From NCBI RefSeq assembly GCF_030718205.1, contig NZ_JAUZQF010000006.1, forward strand, positions 124,001-188,000: a stretch of 64,000 nt of DNA, given 5' to 3'. Origin of the DNA: Nonomuraea turcica (GTDB lineage: Bacteria > Actinomycetota > Actinomycetes > Streptosporangiales > Streptosporangiaceae). Positions 17,212 through 27,030 of the stretch are shown in pieces. The position numbers and the translations under genes are program-made. The stretch's first letter is position 1; each line of letters starts with the position of its first letter. Under the pieces are notes generated by a model. The model had not been told where the DNA came from. It did no database searches and saw nothing but the letters and a program-made list of their open reading frames with translations.

Positions 17212-18633
17212 ATGCGTAAACCAGAGCACGTCTTCGACCGTGAGCGGGAATGGGCGAGCCTGGTCTCGTTCGCCTCGGAATCGGGCGCGGGAGCTCGGCT
17301 CGGTGTGGTGAGCGGCCGCCGCCGCCAGGGGAAGAGCTATCTCCTGCAGGCCCTGGCCAGCAGTATGGGCGGCATCTACTTCCCCGCACTGGAAGTCACC
17401 GAGGCGGTCGCGCTGCGCCTGTTCGCGGATGAGCTGATCAGGTTCACCGGGGCGCCCGTCCCGGCCTTCCGCGACTGGATCGACGCCATCCCTCACCTGT
17501 TCGACGTCGTCCGCGAGCGGGCGATTCCTGTCGTGTTCGATGAGTTCCCCTATCTGGTCAAGGCCTCCCCCGAGCTGCCCTCGATCATCCAGCGGGAGCT
17601 GGGCCCCGGTGGTTCCGGATCCACCAGCAGTGCCCGAGTGCTGCTCTGCGGCTCGGCCATGTCCGTGATGGGCGGGTTGTTGTCGGGCACGGCACCGCTC
17701 CGCGGGCGTGCGGGACTGGAGATGGTCATCAGGCCCTTCGACTACCGCCAGGCCGCCCGTTTCTGGGGAATCGGCGATCCCCGGCTGGCGGCGCAGGTCC
17801 ACGCAGTGGTCGGCGGGACTCCCGCCTACCGGAGGGAGTTCGTCCGCGGCGATGCTCCGGCAGGTCCCGAGGACTTCGACGACTGGGTGATCAGGACGGT
17901 CCTGAACGCCGAGGCGCCGCTGTTCAGGGAGGCCCGCTATCTGCTGGCGGAGGAGACGGAGATCCGTGACCCGTCGCTCTACCACTCCGTCCTGGCGGCC
18001 GTCGCCGACGGCAACACAACATCCGGAGGGATCGCCGGCTACGTCGGCCGTAAATCCAACGAGATCGCCCATCCGCTCCGCGTGCTGGAAGACAGCCATC
18101 TCCTGATCAAGGAGCGCGATCTCTTCCGGCCGAATCGCAGCTACTACCGGGTGGTCGAGCCACTCATCACCTTCTACCAGGCGATCATGGCGAGGGAGTG
18201 GGCCCGCCTGGAGCGCGGGGACGCGGCGACGGTCTGGCGGGGCAGCCGGGCACGTTTCCTGTCTCAGCTGGTCGGCCCCCATATTGAGGTGCTCTGCCGG
18301 GAGTACGCCCTGCATAACGACGCCGAGGCCGGTGAGGTGGGAAGCGGCGTGGTCCCCGATCCGGCCAATCGCACGCAGATCCAGATCGACGTCGCCGTGC
18401 TGGCGCCCGCCGATCACGGGCGTCCGCGCCGGGTTCTCTCCCTGGGCGAGGTCAAGTGGGATCGCGTCATGGGGGTCGAGCACGTGGCGAGGCTCCGGCG
18501 GGCGCGGGACCTGCTCGCCGCCAAGGGATTCGATACCCGGGACGCCGTTCTGACGTGCTACTCGGGGGCCGGGTTCAGCACCGAAGCGGCGAGTGACGTC
18601 CGCCTGGTCACCGTCGACGACCTCTACGCGTGA
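17212..18633 (+). CDS. AAA-type ATP-binding protein with DUF234-like C-terminus
   Basis: 473 residues. The N-terminal ATPase of the archaeal-ATPase/STAND type begins with FDREREWASL, Walker A SGRRRQGKSYLL and Walker B IPVVFDEFPYLV. The sensor-like ARVLLCGSAMSVMGGLLSG follows. The C-terminal third (from about residue 300) has EIAHPLRVLEDSHLLIKERD and a nuclease-like end LGEVKWDRVMGVEHVARLRR, consistent with the DUF234 family. Such proteins are frequent orphan accessory genes in Streptosporangiaceae; the function is unknown. It sits inside the cob region with its own repeat-rich promoter, and its stop abuts the convergent cobH stop. Confidence 0.8.
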   Translation: MRKPEHVFDREREWASLVSFASESGAGARLGVVSGRRRQGKSYLLQALASSMGGIYFPALEVTEAVALRLFADELIRFTGAPVPAFRDWIDAIPHLFDVVRERAIPVVFDEFPYLVKASPELPSIIQRELGPGGSGSTSSARVLLCGSAMSVMGGLLSGTAPLRGRAGLEMVIRPFDYRQAARFWGIGDPRLAAQVHAVVGGTPAYRREFVRGDAPAGPEDFDDWVIRTVLNAEAPLFREARYLLAEETEIRDPSLYHSVLAAVADGNTTSGGIAGYVGRKSNEIAHPLRVLEDSHLLIKERDLFRPNRSYYRVVEPLITFYQAIMAREWARLERGDAATVWRGSRARFLSQLVGPHIEVLCREYALHNDAEAGEVGSGVVPDPANRTQIQIDVAVLAPADHGRPRRVLSLGEVKWDRVMGVEHVARLRRARDLLAAKGFDTRDAVLTCYSGAGFSTEAASDVRLVTVDDLYA

Positions 18634-19254
18634 TCACTCCTCCTCGCTCGCGATGGCGTTGATCGCCGCCACCGCCATCGCGCTGCCGCCTCTGCGGCCG
18701 TGGACGACCAGGTAGTCCAGGTCGCTAGCGGCCAGCGCCTGCTTGGACTCGGCAGCGCCGATGAAGCCCACCGGGAGGCCCAGCACCGCCGCCGGGCGTC
18801 CCGCCCCCTCGGCGACCAGCTCCAGGAGCCGGAAGAGCGCGGTCGGGGCGTTGCCGATGGCCACCACCGAGCCGGCCAGCCGATCGCGCCACAGCTCCAG
18901 CGCGGCGGCACTGCGGGTGGTGCCCAGGCGTTCGGCGAGGGCCGGGACACCGGGATCCGACAGCGTGCAGAGGATCTCGTTGTCCGCCGGGAGGCGGCGG
19001 CGGGTGACGCCGGAGGCGACCATCATGGCGTCGCACAGGATCGGCGCCCCCGCACGCAGGGCCTCGCGGGCGTTCGTCACCACCTTCGGCGACCAGGCCA
19101 GGTCACGGGTCAGGTCGGTCATCCCGCAGGCGTGGATCATCCGGACGGCGACCTGGGCCACCTCCGGCGGCATCCCGCTCAGGTCGGCCTCGGCGCGGAT
19201 GGTGGCGAACGACTGCCGGTAGATCTCGGCGCCGTCGCGGATGTAGTCGATCAC
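18634..19254 (-). CDS. cobH: Precorrin-8X methylmutase
   Basis: 206 residues from GTG 19254, chosen because AGGAAAGG lies upstream and GTGA overlaps the cobG stop. CobH signatures include [11 protein letters not shown], with the catalytic His, and [20 protein letters not shown] and [16 protein letters not shown]. It moves the C-11 methyl group to C-12 to form hydrogenobyrinate. It follows cobG in a leftward two-gene unit and meets the ATPase gene tail to tail with no gap. Confidence 0.94.
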   Translation of the reverse strand: MIDYIRDGAEIYRQSFATIRAEADLSGMPPEVAQVAVRMIHACGMTDLTRDLAWSPKVVTNAREALRAGAPILCDAMMVASGVTRRRLPADNEILCTLSDPGVPALAERLGTTRSAAALELWRDRLAGSVVAIGNAPTALFRLLELVAEGAGRPAAVLGLPVGFIGAAESKQALAASDLDYLVVHGRRGGSAMAVAAINAIASEEE

Positions 19255-20264
19255 TTCTGCCTTTCCTCGTATCCGCCGGAGGTGGCGACCATCTGGACGA
19301 CCGGCCCGGGCGGCAGCCCGCACAGGCGGTCGCAGCCCGCCCAGTGCACGGGGCGGTCGGTGTGACGCTCATGGACCCAGCGGGCGGCGTCAGTCTGTAC
19401 GTCGGCCAAGGACTTGGCACAACCGGGGCGGCCGGTGCACGCGGTCACGCCGGCCCAGGGAGAGTTCGGGTCGGTGATGAATCCGGCATCCTCCGGCACA
19501 CGGGGCAGCACGACCGTGCGCCATGGCGTGAGCCGTACCTCCTCGGCGGCTTCGGCCAGGGCCAGCAACTGACGTGAGGACAGGCGGCCGAGCGGGATCA
19601 GAGCCTGGTGGGGGCCGGGTTCGGTGGAGGGTGGGGTGCCGCACCGGGCGGCGCCCAGCTCCGTGCCGAGCTCGGCGGCGATGCGGGCGGGCCCCAGCTC
19701 GGTGATGCGCCATTCGGCGGAGCGCAGCCGCAGGAACGCCTCGGCGGCGTCCAGCATCAGCTCCACCGTTCCCGGCAACGCCGTTTCCCGCCCGGCCAGC
19801 AGCAGCCGCCCCTCCACCAGGGCCACGTCGGCGGCCAGCCCCGTCTCGCCGATGGCGAACAGGAAACGCCCGGGCAGCTCGGCCAGCTCCGGGCGGGCGC
19901 ACAGGGCGCGGTCGAGGTCGATGATCAGCTTCCGGTCGACGAGGGGCGAGGCGACGATGTTGCGTACCCGCTCGTGGGTCGGCGAGGGGAGTAACCCGAC
20001 CGCGGCGATGCGTTTGGCGAAGGCCCCCGGATCCCGCAACGCGCGCACCTGCAAGTTGGCCCGCGAGGTCAGCTCGATCACACCCGAGCCCAGCTCGCTT
20101 GCGCACGCCGCCAGCTCGCGCAGCTGCCCGGCGGAGAGCAGACCGCCCGGGGTGCGGACGCGGGCCAGCGGCCCGTCGGCGGCCTGGTGCAGCTGGAGCG
20201 CCCCCGGACAGGCGTCTGGATGTGTTCGTCCGGATATGGACACGTTGAGGATGGTAACGCCCAT
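19251..20264 (-). CDS. cobG: Precorrin-3B synthase, sulfite/nitrite reductase-like
   Basis: About 337 residues from ATG 20264; GTG 20243 ([14 protein letters not shown]) is an equally possible start. The N-terminal ferredoxin-like part has [20 protein letters not shown] and [14 protein letters not shown]. The Fe-S/heme Cys set is in [13 protein letters not shown] and later [11 protein letters not shown], as in CobG and sulfite reductases. CobG uses oxygen to hydroxylate precorrin-3A, so it marks the aerobic pathway. Its start region lies back to back with the cobN riboswitch, so its promoter must overlap that DNA. Confidence 0.88.
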   Translation of the reverse strand: MGVTILNVSISGRTHPDACPGALQLHQAADGPLARVRTPGGLLSAGQLRELAACASELGSGVIELTSRANLQVRALRDPGAFAKRIAAVGLLPSPTHERVRNIVASPLVDRKLIIDLDRALCARPELAELPGRFLFAIGETGLAADVALVEGRLLLAGRETALPGTVELMLDAAEAFLRLRSAEWRITELGPARIAAELGTELGAARCGTPPSTEPGPHQALIPLGRLSSRQLLALAEAAEEVRLTPWRTVVLPRVPEDAGFITDPNSPWAGVTACTGRPGCAKSLADVQTDAARWVHERHTDRPVHWAGCDRLCGLPPGPVVQMVATSGGYEERQK

Positions 20265-20284
20265 TCCCGCTGCCGTAGGCTTGC

Positions 20285-20432
20285 CCACAGGCGAAGGCTA
20301 GGAGGAAGCCGGTTTGAATCCGGCGCGGTCCCGCCACTGTCACCGGGGAGCGAGCCCCCACCACAGGCCACCGAGAGGGAAGGCCGGGGGTGAGCGGCGA
20401 TCCGGGAGCCAGGAGACTCCAGCCTTCGTGAC
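20285..20432 (+). promoter_or_regulatory. Cobalamin riboswitch upstream of cobN
   Basis: CGAAGGCT (20292-20299) pairs exactly with AGCCTTCG (20421-20428) as P1. The core includes GGAAGCCGGTTTGAATCCGG, then GCGGTCCCGCCACTGTCACC with the B12-box GCCACTG at 20333, and later CCGGGAGCCAGGAGACTCC. This is a textbook cobalamin element. The cobN GTG follows about 40 bases later behind GGGAGG. Confidence 0.95.
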
Positions 20433-20472
20433 ACCCGCGACCGGGGCGAGGACCCCGAGGGAGGACGTCTTC

Positions 20473-23400
20473 GTGCCCACTGTCCTGCTGCTGTCCACTT
20501 CGGACACCGACCTGCTCAGTGCCAAGGCCAGCGGTGCCGGATACCGGCTGGGCAACCCCGCCAGGCTGACCGCCGGCGATCTCCCCCTGGAGGGCGTCGA
20601 CCTCGTCGTGGTCCGCCTGCTCGGTGGCCGGCGAGCCTGGGAGGAGGGCCTGGACGCGCTTGTGTCCGGTCCCCGCCCGGTCGTGGTGCTGGGCGGCGAG
20701 CAGGCGCCCGACGCCGAGCTGATGGAGCTGTCCACCGTGCCCGGCGGCGTGGTCGCCGAAGCACACGCCTATCTGGCGCACGGCGGCCCGCGCAACCTGG
20801 CCCAGCTGCACGCCTTCCTCTCCGACACCGTGCTGCTGACCGGCCACGGCTTCGCCCCGCCAGAGGCCGCGCCCTCCTGGGGCGTGCTGGAGCGCGAGTC
20901 CACCGGGACGGGTCCGGTGATCGGCGTCCTGTACTACCGGGCTCACCACATGGCGGGCAACACCGGCTTCGTCGAGGCGCTGTGCCTGGCCGTCGAGGAG
21001 GCGGGCGGGCGGGCGCTTCCCATCTTCTGCTCCTCTCTCCGTACGGCGGAGCTAGAGCTGCTGGAAACGCTGAGAGCGGCGGACGCCCTGGTCGTCACCG
21101 TGCTCGCGGCCGGCGGCTCCCGCCCGGCCACCGCGGGGGCGGGCGGGGACGACGAGGCCTGGGACGTGGGCGCGCTGGCCGATCTCGACGTGCCGATCCT
21201 CCAGGGGCTCTGCCTGACCACCAGCAGGCAGGCGTGGGCGGAGAACGACGACGGCCTGTCGCCCCTGGACGCCGCCTCCCAGGTGGCCATCCCCGAGTTC
21301 GACGGGCGCATCATCACCGTGCCGTTCTCGTTCAAGGAGATCGACGCCGACGGGCTGACCGTCTACGTGGCCGACCCCGAGCGGGCCGCCCGCGTGGCGG
21401 GCATCGCCGTACGGCATGGCCTGCTCCGGCACGTGCCGCCTGCCGAGCGGCGGCTGGTGATCATGCTTTCCGCCTATCCGACCAAGCACTCCCGGGTCGG
21501 CAACGCGGTCGGCCTGGACACGCCCGCCAGTGCCGTACGCCTGCTCAGGTGCCTGGCCGAGGCGGGCTATGACCTGGGAGAGGGCTTCCCCGGCGTGGCC
21601 GAGCAGGACGGCGACGCGCTCATCCACGCGCTCATCGCGGCGGGCGGGCAGGACCAGGACTGGCTGACCGAGGAGCACCTGGCGGGCAACCCGGTGCGCA
21701 TCCCGGGACAGGCCTACACCGCTTGGTACCGCACGCTCCCCGCGGACCTGCGCGAGGAGATGGAGCGGCATTGGGGGCCGCCGCCGGGCGGGTTGTTCGT
21801 GCACGAGGGCGACATCGTCCTGGCCGCCCTGCGCGCCGGGAACCTCGTGGTCATGGTGCAGCCGCCGCGCGGCTTCGGCGAGAACCCGATCGCCATCTAC
21901 CACGACCCCGACCTGCCGCCCAGTCACCACTACCTGGCCGCCTACCGGTGGCTGTCGGCTGAATTCAGCGCTCACGCGATGGTGCATGTGGGCAAGCACG
22001 GCAACCTGGAGTGGCTGCCGGGCAAGTCGGCGGGGATGTCGGCCTCGTGCGGCACCGACGCGGCGATCGGGGACCTGCCGCTGGTCTACCCGTTCCTGGT
22101 CAACGACCCGGGTGAGGGCACGCAGGCCAAGCGGCGGGCGCACGCGGTGCTGGTCGACCACCTGGTGCCGCCGATGGCCCGCGCCGAGACCTATGGCGAC
22201 ATTTCCAGGCTTGAGCAGCTGCTCGACGAGCACGCCACCATCGCCGCCATGGATCCGGCCAAGCTGCCCGCCATCCGCGCCCAGATCTGGACCCTGATCC
22301 AGGCCGCCCGGCTGGACCATGACCTCGGTTTGGCGGACCGGCCGCACGACAGCGAGTTCGACGACTTCCTGCTGCACGTGGACGGCTGGCTCTGCGAGGT
22401 CAAGGACGCGCAGATCCGCGACGGGCTGCACGTGCTCGGCCAGGCCCCCGAAGGACAGGTCCGGGTGGACCTGGTGCTGGCGATGCTCCGGGCCAGGCAG
22501 ATGTGGGCGGGCAAGGAGACCCTGCCCGGCCTGCGCGAGGCACTCGGCCTGGCCGAAGACGGCACGGCGAGTCTGTCGGCCGTGGACCGGGCGGAGGCGA
22601 CCGCGCGTGCGCTGGTCGAGGGCATGGAGGCGCGAAGCTGGGAGCCGTCCGCCGCGCCGGAGGTGGTGGCACACGCCGACGTGCCGGAATTATCCGGCGA
22701 TCGACGTGACCTCGTCACCCGCATCCTGACCTTCGCCGCGACGGAGGTGGTGCCCAGGCTCCGCCGTACCACCGACGAGATCGACCACGTGCTGCACGCC
22801 CTCGACGGCGGCTACGTCCCCGCCGGGCCGAGCGGAAGCCCGCTGCGCGGCCTGATCAACGTGCTGCCGACCGGCCGCAACTTCTACTCGGTCGACCCGC
22901 GTGCGGTGCCCAGCCGCCTCGCCTGGGAGACCGGCCAGGCCATGGCCGACTCCCTGCTGCAGCGCTACCGCGCCGACCACGGTGAGTGGCCGCGCTCGGT
23001 GGGCCTGTCGGTCTGGGGCACCAGTGCCATGCGCACGGCGGGCGACGACGTGGCCGAGGTCCTCGCACTCCTCGGCATCCACCCGGAATGGGATGAGATG
23101 TCCAGGCGGGTGACGCGACTCGAGCCGATCCCCCTTGCCGAGCTCGGCCGCCCCCGCATCGACGTGACCGTCCGCATCAGCGGCTTCTTCCGCGACGCCT
23201 TCCCGCATGTGGTGGCCATGCTCGACGACGCGGTACGGCTGGCCGCTTCGCTGGAGGAGCCGGATGAGGACAACTACATCCGCGCCCACGTACGAGCCGA
23301 CGGCAGCGAGCGCCGCATCTTCGGCTCGGCGCCGGGGGCCTACGGCGCCGGGCTGCTCCCGCTGATCGACAGCCGCACCTGGCGAGACGACGCCGACCTG

Positions 23401-24030
23401 GCCGAGGTCTACGCCGTCTGGGGCGGCTTCGCCTACGGCCGCGACCTGGAGGGCGTGCCCGCACGGCAGGACATGGAGAACGCCTACCGCCGGATCGCGG
23501 TCGCCGCCAAGAACGTCGACACCCGCGAGCACGACATCGCCGACTCCGACGACTACTTCCAGTACCACGGCGGCATGGTCGCCACCGTCCGGGCGCTGAC
23601 CGGAAAGGCGCCCGCCGCCTACGTGGGCGACAGCACGCGCCCCGACGCGGTCCGCACCCGCACGCTCGCGGAGGAGACCTCCAGGATCTTCCGCGCCCGC
23701 GTGGTCAACCCGCAGTGGCTGGCCGCGATGCGCAGGCACGGCTACAAGGGCGCCTTCGAGCTGGCCGCGACCGTGGACTACCTGTTCGGCTACGACGCCA
23801 CGACCGGGGTCATGGCGGACTGGATGTACGACAAGCTCACCGAGGCCTACGTGCTGGACCCGGAGAACCGGGAGTTCATGGCCACATCCAACCCATGGGC
23901 GCTGCACGGCATCGCCGAGCGGCTGCTGGAGGCGGCCGAGCGCGGCATGTGGGAGCACCCGGACGAGCAGACCCTGCGCGAGCTGCAGGAGGTCTATCTC
24001 AAGACCGAAGGCGATCTGGAGGATCGGTGA
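20473..24030 (+). CDS. cobN: Cobaltochelatase large subunit
   Basis: 1185 residues from GTG 20473, with GGGAGG upstream; the reading frame extends back through the riboswitch but that part is RNA. CobN/BchH-type features include VLYYRAHHMAGNTGFVEALC, LSAYPTKHSRVGNAVGLDTP, VHVGKHGNLEWLPGKSAGMS and SNPWALHGIAERLLEA near the end. It is the substrate-binding subunit that inserts Co2+ into hydrogenobyrinic acid a,c-diamide with the ATP-driven ChlI/ChlD partner. The stop overlaps the cobI-cobJ GTG. Confidence 0.96.
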   Translation: MPTVLLLSTSDTDLLSAKASGAGYRLGNPARLTAGDLPLEGVDLVVVRLLGGRRAWEEGLDALVSGPRPVVVLGGEQAPDAELMELSTVPGGVVAEAHAYLAHGGPRNLAQLHAFLSDTVLLTGHGFAPPEAAPSWGVLERESTGTGPVIGVLYYRAHHMAGNTGFVEALCLAVEEAGGRALPIFCSSLRTAELELLETLRAADALVVTVLAAGGSRPATAGAGGDDEAWDVGALADLDVPILQGLCLTTSRQAWAENDDGLSPLDAASQVAIPEFDGRIITVPFSFKEIDADGLTVYVADPERAARVAGIAVRHGLLRHVPPAERRLVIMLSAYPTKHSRVGNAVGLDTPASAVRLLRCLAEAGYDLGEGFPGVAEQDGDALIHALIAAGGQDQDWLTEEHLAGNPVRIPGQAYTAWYRTLPADLREEMERHWGPPPGGLFVHEGDIVLAALRAGNLVVMVQPPRGFGENPIAIYHDPDLPPSHHYLAAYRWLSAEFSAHAMVHVGKHGNLEWLPGKSAGMSASCGTDAAIGDLPLVYPFLVNDPGEGTQAKRRAHAVLVDHLVPPMARAETYGDISRLEQLLDEHATIAAMDPAKLPAIRAQIWTLIQAARLDHDLGLADRPHDSEFDDFLLHVDGWLCEVKDAQIRDGLHVLGQAPEGQVRVDLVLAMLRARQMWAGKETLPGLREALGLAEDGTASLSAVDRAEATARALVEGMEARSWEPSAAPEVVAHADVPELSGDRRDLVTRILTFAATEVVPRLRRTTDEIDHVLHALDGGYVPAGPSGSPLRGLINVLPTGRNFYSVDPRAVPSRLAWETGQAMADSLLQRYRADHGEWPRSVGLSVWGTSAMRTAGDDVAEVLALLGIHPEWDEMSRRVTRLEPIPLAELGRPRIDVTVRISGFFRDAFPHVVAMLDDAVRLAASLEEPDEDNYIRAHVRADGSERRIFGSAPGAYGAGLLPLIDSRTWRDDADLAEVYAVWGGFAYGRDLEGVPARQDMENAYRRIAVAAKNVDTREHDIADSDDYFQYHGGMVATVRALTGKAPAAYVGDSTRPDAVRTRTLAEETSRIFRARVVNPQWLAAMRRHGYKGAFELAATVDYLFGYDATTGVMADWMYDKLTEAYVLDPENREFMATSNPWALHGIAERLLEAAERGMWEHPDEQTLRELQEVYLKTEGDLEDR

Positions 24031-25508
24031 CCGGACGACTGTACGGCGTGGGCCTGGGACCGGGCGATCCGGAACTGGTGACGGTCAAGACCGCCCGGCT
24101 GATCGGCGAGGCCGACGTGATCGCGTACCACGCTGCCAGGCACGGGCGCAGCATCGCCCGCTCGATCGCGCTGACGTACATGCGGGAGGGCCAGATCGAA
24201 GAGCTCCTGCAGTACCCGCTGACGGTCGAGACCACCGACCATCCGGGTGGGTACCAGGGCGCGCTGGACGACTTCTACGCCGAGTGCGCGCAGCGGCTGG
24301 CCGCCCACCTCGACGCGGGCCGGACGGTCGTCGTGCTCAGCGAGGGCGATCCGCTCTTCTACGGCTCTTACATGCACATGCACAAGCGGCTGGCCCACCG
24401 TTACCCGACGGAGGTGGTGCCCGGCGTGACCTCGGTGAGCGCGGCGGCCGCCGTGCTGGGGCGGCCCCTGGTGGAGCGCGAGGAGGTGCTGACCGTGCTG
24501 CCGGGCACGCTCCCGGGCGAGGTGTTGGCCGAGCGGCTGCGCGCGACCGACTCAGCGGCGGTGCTCAAGCTGGGCCGGACGTTCGAGAAGGTGCGCGACG
24601 CCTTCGCCGAGGCCGGGCGGCTGGAGGACGCCTGGTACGTGGAGCGCGCCACCATGGGCGCCGAACGGGTCGCGCCGCTCAAGGAGGTGGACCCGGACGG
24701 CGTGCCGTACTTCTCCCTGGCCCTGCTGGCCAGCCCGGCCGAGCGCACCTTCGTGCCGAAGGACGACGCAGAAGCACCCGGAGGTGGCGAGGTGGTCGTG
24801 TTGGGTCTGGGTCCCGCCGGGCGGCCCTGGCTGACTCCCGAGGCGCAGGACGCGCTCGCCGTGGCGACCGACATCGTGGGATACGGGCCGTACGTCGACC
24901 GGGTGGCCTCCAACCCTCGCCAGGAACGCCACCGCACCGACAACCGGGTCGAGGCCGAACGCGCCAGGCATGCCCTGGAGCTGGCGCGGCAGGGCAGGCG
25001 GGTGGCCGTGGTCTCGTCGGGCGATCCTGGGGTGTTCGCCATGGCGAGCGCGGTGCTGGAGGCCTCGGCGGACTACCCGGACGTCCCGGTGCGCGTGGTG
25101 CCGGGGCTGACCGCGGCCCAGGCGGTCGCCTCCCGGGTGGGTGCTCCCCTGGGCCACGACTACTGCGTGATCTCCCTGTCCGACCTGCTCAAGCCATGGG
25201 AGGTGGTGGCCGCCCGGCTCAGCGCCGCGGCTCGGGCCGACCTGGTGCTGGCGATCTACAACCCCGCTTCGCGCAGCCGTACCTGGCAGGTGGCCGCCGC
25301 ACGTGACCTGCTCCTGGAGCACCGCCTTCCGGAGACGCCCGTGGTGATCGGGCGGGACGTCGGCGGGGCCGGCGAGTCCGTGACGGTGACGACGCTGGGC
25401 GAGCTCGACCCGGATCGGGTGGACATGCGCTGCCTGTTGATCGTCGGGTCGTCCACCACCCGCGCGACCCCGCAGGGCACGGTCTTCACGCCGCGCCGAT
25501 ATCCCTGA
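24027..25508 (+). CDS. cobIJ: Fused precorrin-2 C20- and precorrin-3B C17-methyltransferase
   Basis: 493 residues from GTG 24027. The N-terminal half (1 to about 245) is CobI: YGVGLGPGDPELVTVKTARL, VVVLSEGDPLFYGSYMHMH and VVPGVTSVSAAAA. The C-terminal half (about 250-493) is CobJ: VVVLGLGPAGRPWLTPEA, VAVVSSGDPGVFAMA, YCVISLSDLLKPWEVV and LAIYNPASRSR. Both are SAM-dependent tetrapyrrole methylases. The fusion is common in actinobacteria. It is coupled to cobN, and its 3' end overlaps the convergent cobK by 23 bases. Confidence 0.95.
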   Translation: MTGRLYGVGLGPGDPELVTVKTARLIGEADVIAYHAARHGRSIARSIALTYMREGQIEELLQYPLTVETTDHPGGYQGALDDFYAECAQRLAAHLDAGRTVVVLSEGDPLFYGSYMHMHKRLAHRYPTEVVPGVTSVSAAAAVLGRPLVEREEVLTVLPGTLPGEVLAERLRATDSAAVLKLGRTFEKVRDAFAEAGRLEDAWYVERATMGAERVAPLKEVDPDGVPYFSLALLASPAERTFVPKDDAEAPGGGEVVVLGLGPAGRPWLTPEAQDALAVATDIVGYGPYVDRVASNPRQERHRTDNRVEAERARHALELARQGRRVAVVSSGDPGVFAMASAVLEASADYPDVPVRVVPGLTAAQAVASRVGAPLGHDYCVISLSDLLKPWEVVAARLSAAARADLVLAIYNPASRSRTWQVAAARDLLLEHRLPETPVVIGRDVGGAGESVTVTTLGELDPDRVDMRCLLIVGSSTTRATPQGTVFTPRRYP

Positions 25509-26220
25509 GCCGGTCGAGCGCGGCCGGGACCGTCTCGACATGGGTCACGCCTCCCGGCAGGGGCGGACGGTCAACCATGATCACCTTGAGGCCTCGCTCC
25601 CCGGCCGCGGCGAGCTTGGCCTTGGTCAGCTCGCCGCCGCTGTCCTTGGTGACCAGGACGGTCAGGCGGTGCTCGTCGATGAGGGCGAGCTCGCCCGCGG
25701 GGGTGTACGGCCCGCGGTCCAGGATGATGTGGACATTTCGCGGAATCGGCGGCTCCGGGGGATCCACCGATCTGGCGAGGAACCAGACGCCGGTCAGGCC
25801 AGCGAAGATCGACAGGCTCCGGCGGCCGGTGGTCAGGAACACCCGGTCACCGGCTGCCAGCTCGGCGGCGGCCGCCTCCAGGGAGGGCACCCGGAGCTCG
25901 CCCGGCGCCTGCGGCCAGCCGGGCCTGCGCAGCACCACCAGCGGAGTCCCGGTCAGCCGGGCCGCCTCGACCGCGGAAGCGGTCATGCGCGCCGCGAACG
26001 GATGGGTCGCGTCGATCAGCGCATCGGGACGTTCCTTCCGCACCCACGCGGCCAGCCCCTCCGGCCCGCCGAACCCGCCCTCGCGCACCTCTCCGGCCGG
26101 CAGCCTCGGATTGCGCACCCGCCCCGCCAGCGAGGAGGTCACGTGCACGCCCCGCTCGACCAGCTCCGCCGCCAGCGCTCTGGCCTCGGCGGTGCCGCCC
26201 AGGATCAGGACCCGTCGCAC
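25486..26220 (-). CDS. cobK: Precorrin-6A reductase
   Basis: 244 residues. The nucleotide-binding start RRVLILGGTAEARALAAEL and PDALIDATHPFAARMTASAV are diagnostic of CobK/CbiJ, as are VFLTTGRRSLSIFAGL and VTKDSGGELTKAKLAAAGE, where the Lys contacts substrate. It reduces precorrin-6A with NADPH. The start overlaps the cobM stop by 16 bases in a leftward operon, and the gene converges on cobIJ. Confidence 0.94.
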   Translation of the reverse strand: MRRVLILGGTAEARALAAELVERGVHVTSSLAGRVRNPRLPAGEVREGGFGGPEGLAAWVRKERPDALIDATHPFAARMTASAVEAARLTGTPLVVLRRPGWPQAPGELRVPSLEAAAAELAAGDRVFLTTGRRSLSIFAGLTGVWFLARSVDPPEPPIPRNVHIILDRGPYTPAGELALIDEHRLTVLVTKDSGGELTKAKLAAAGERGLKVIMVDRPPLPGGVTHVETVPAALDRLRDIGAA

Positions 26221-26960
26221 GATCTGTCCCTGGCCACGCTGTAGAGGTGGCTGTCGGGGAACTCCGACGCGGTCAGCACCCGCCCGACCACGATCACCGC
26301 GGTCCGTTTGATCCCGGCCTCGTGCACCTGCCCGGCGATGTCCGCCAGGGTGCCGCGCAGGATGCGCTCGTCGGTCCGGCTGGCGTACGCCACCACCGCC
26401 ACCGGGCAGTCCGCGCCGTAGACCGGCAGCAACTCCGCCACCACGGAGTCGATCCGCTGGACCGCCAAATGCAGGACCATGGTCGCCCGGCCCGCGCCGA
26501 GGGTCGCCAGGTCCTCGCCCGGCGGCATCGGCGTGGCACGGGCGGAGGTCCTGGTGAGGATGACGCTCTGGCCGACGCCCGGCACGGTCAGCTCCCGCCG
26601 CAGCGAGGCCGCTGCCGCCGCGAACGCCGGGACTCCGGGCACGATCTCGTACGGCACGCCGAGCTCTTCCAGCCTGCGTACCTGCTCGGCTACGGCGCTG
26701 AAGATCGACGGATCCCCGGAGTGGAGCCGGGCGACATCCCGGCCGCCGGCGTGTGCCGTCGCGATCTCCGCCACGATCTGGTCCAGCGTGAGGTTGGCCG
26801 TGTCCACCAGCCGTGCCCCCGGGGGGCAGGCGTCGAGCAGGTCGCGGGGCACGAGCGAGCCCGCGTACAGGCAGACGGGCGCCGATTCCAGCAGGCGCAG
26901 GCCGCGCACGGTGATCAGGTCGGCGGCGCCGGGACCGGCACCGATGAAATAGACGGTCAT
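26205..26960 (-). CDS. cobM: Precorrin-4 C11-methyltransferase
   Basis: 251 residues from ATG 26960 (MTVYFIGAGPGAADLITVRG), with AGGAAGGGG just upstream; the frame extends 11 codons further into a duplicated sequence but that start is unlikely. Family motifs are CLYAGSLVPRDLLDACPPGA, VARLHSGDPSIFSAVAEQ, YEIVPGVPAFAAAAASL and VILTRTSARATPMP. It methylates C-11 of precorrin-4 using SAM. It lies between cobL and cobK in the leftward operon. Confidence 0.95.
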   Translation of the reverse strand: MTVYFIGAGPGAADLITVRGLRLLESAPVCLYAGSLVPRDLLDACPPGARLVDTANLTLDQIVAEIATAHAGGRDVARLHSGDPSIFSAVAEQVRRLEELGVPYEIVPGVPAFAAAAASLRRELTVPGVGQSVILTRTSARATPMPPGEDLATLGAGRATMVLHLAVQRIDSVVAELLPVYGADCPVAVVAYASRTDERILRGTLADIAGQVHEAGIKRTAVIVVGRVLTASEFPDSHLYSVARDRSCDGS

Positions 26961-26980
26961 CAGACCCCTTCCTCGGCCAC

Positions 26981-27030
26981 GGTCATGCGTCACCTTCGTT
27001 GACCGCGGTCATGCGTCACCTTCCTTGACC
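26981..27030 (-). repeat. 26-bp-period tandem duplication at the cobL 3' end
   Basis: The 24-base blocks at 26981-27004 and 27007-27030 differ at one base. Read on the minus strand, each resembles the end of cobL (codons for EGDA then TGA). The extra copy lies between the cobL stop and the cobM ribosome site. Confidence 0.9.
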
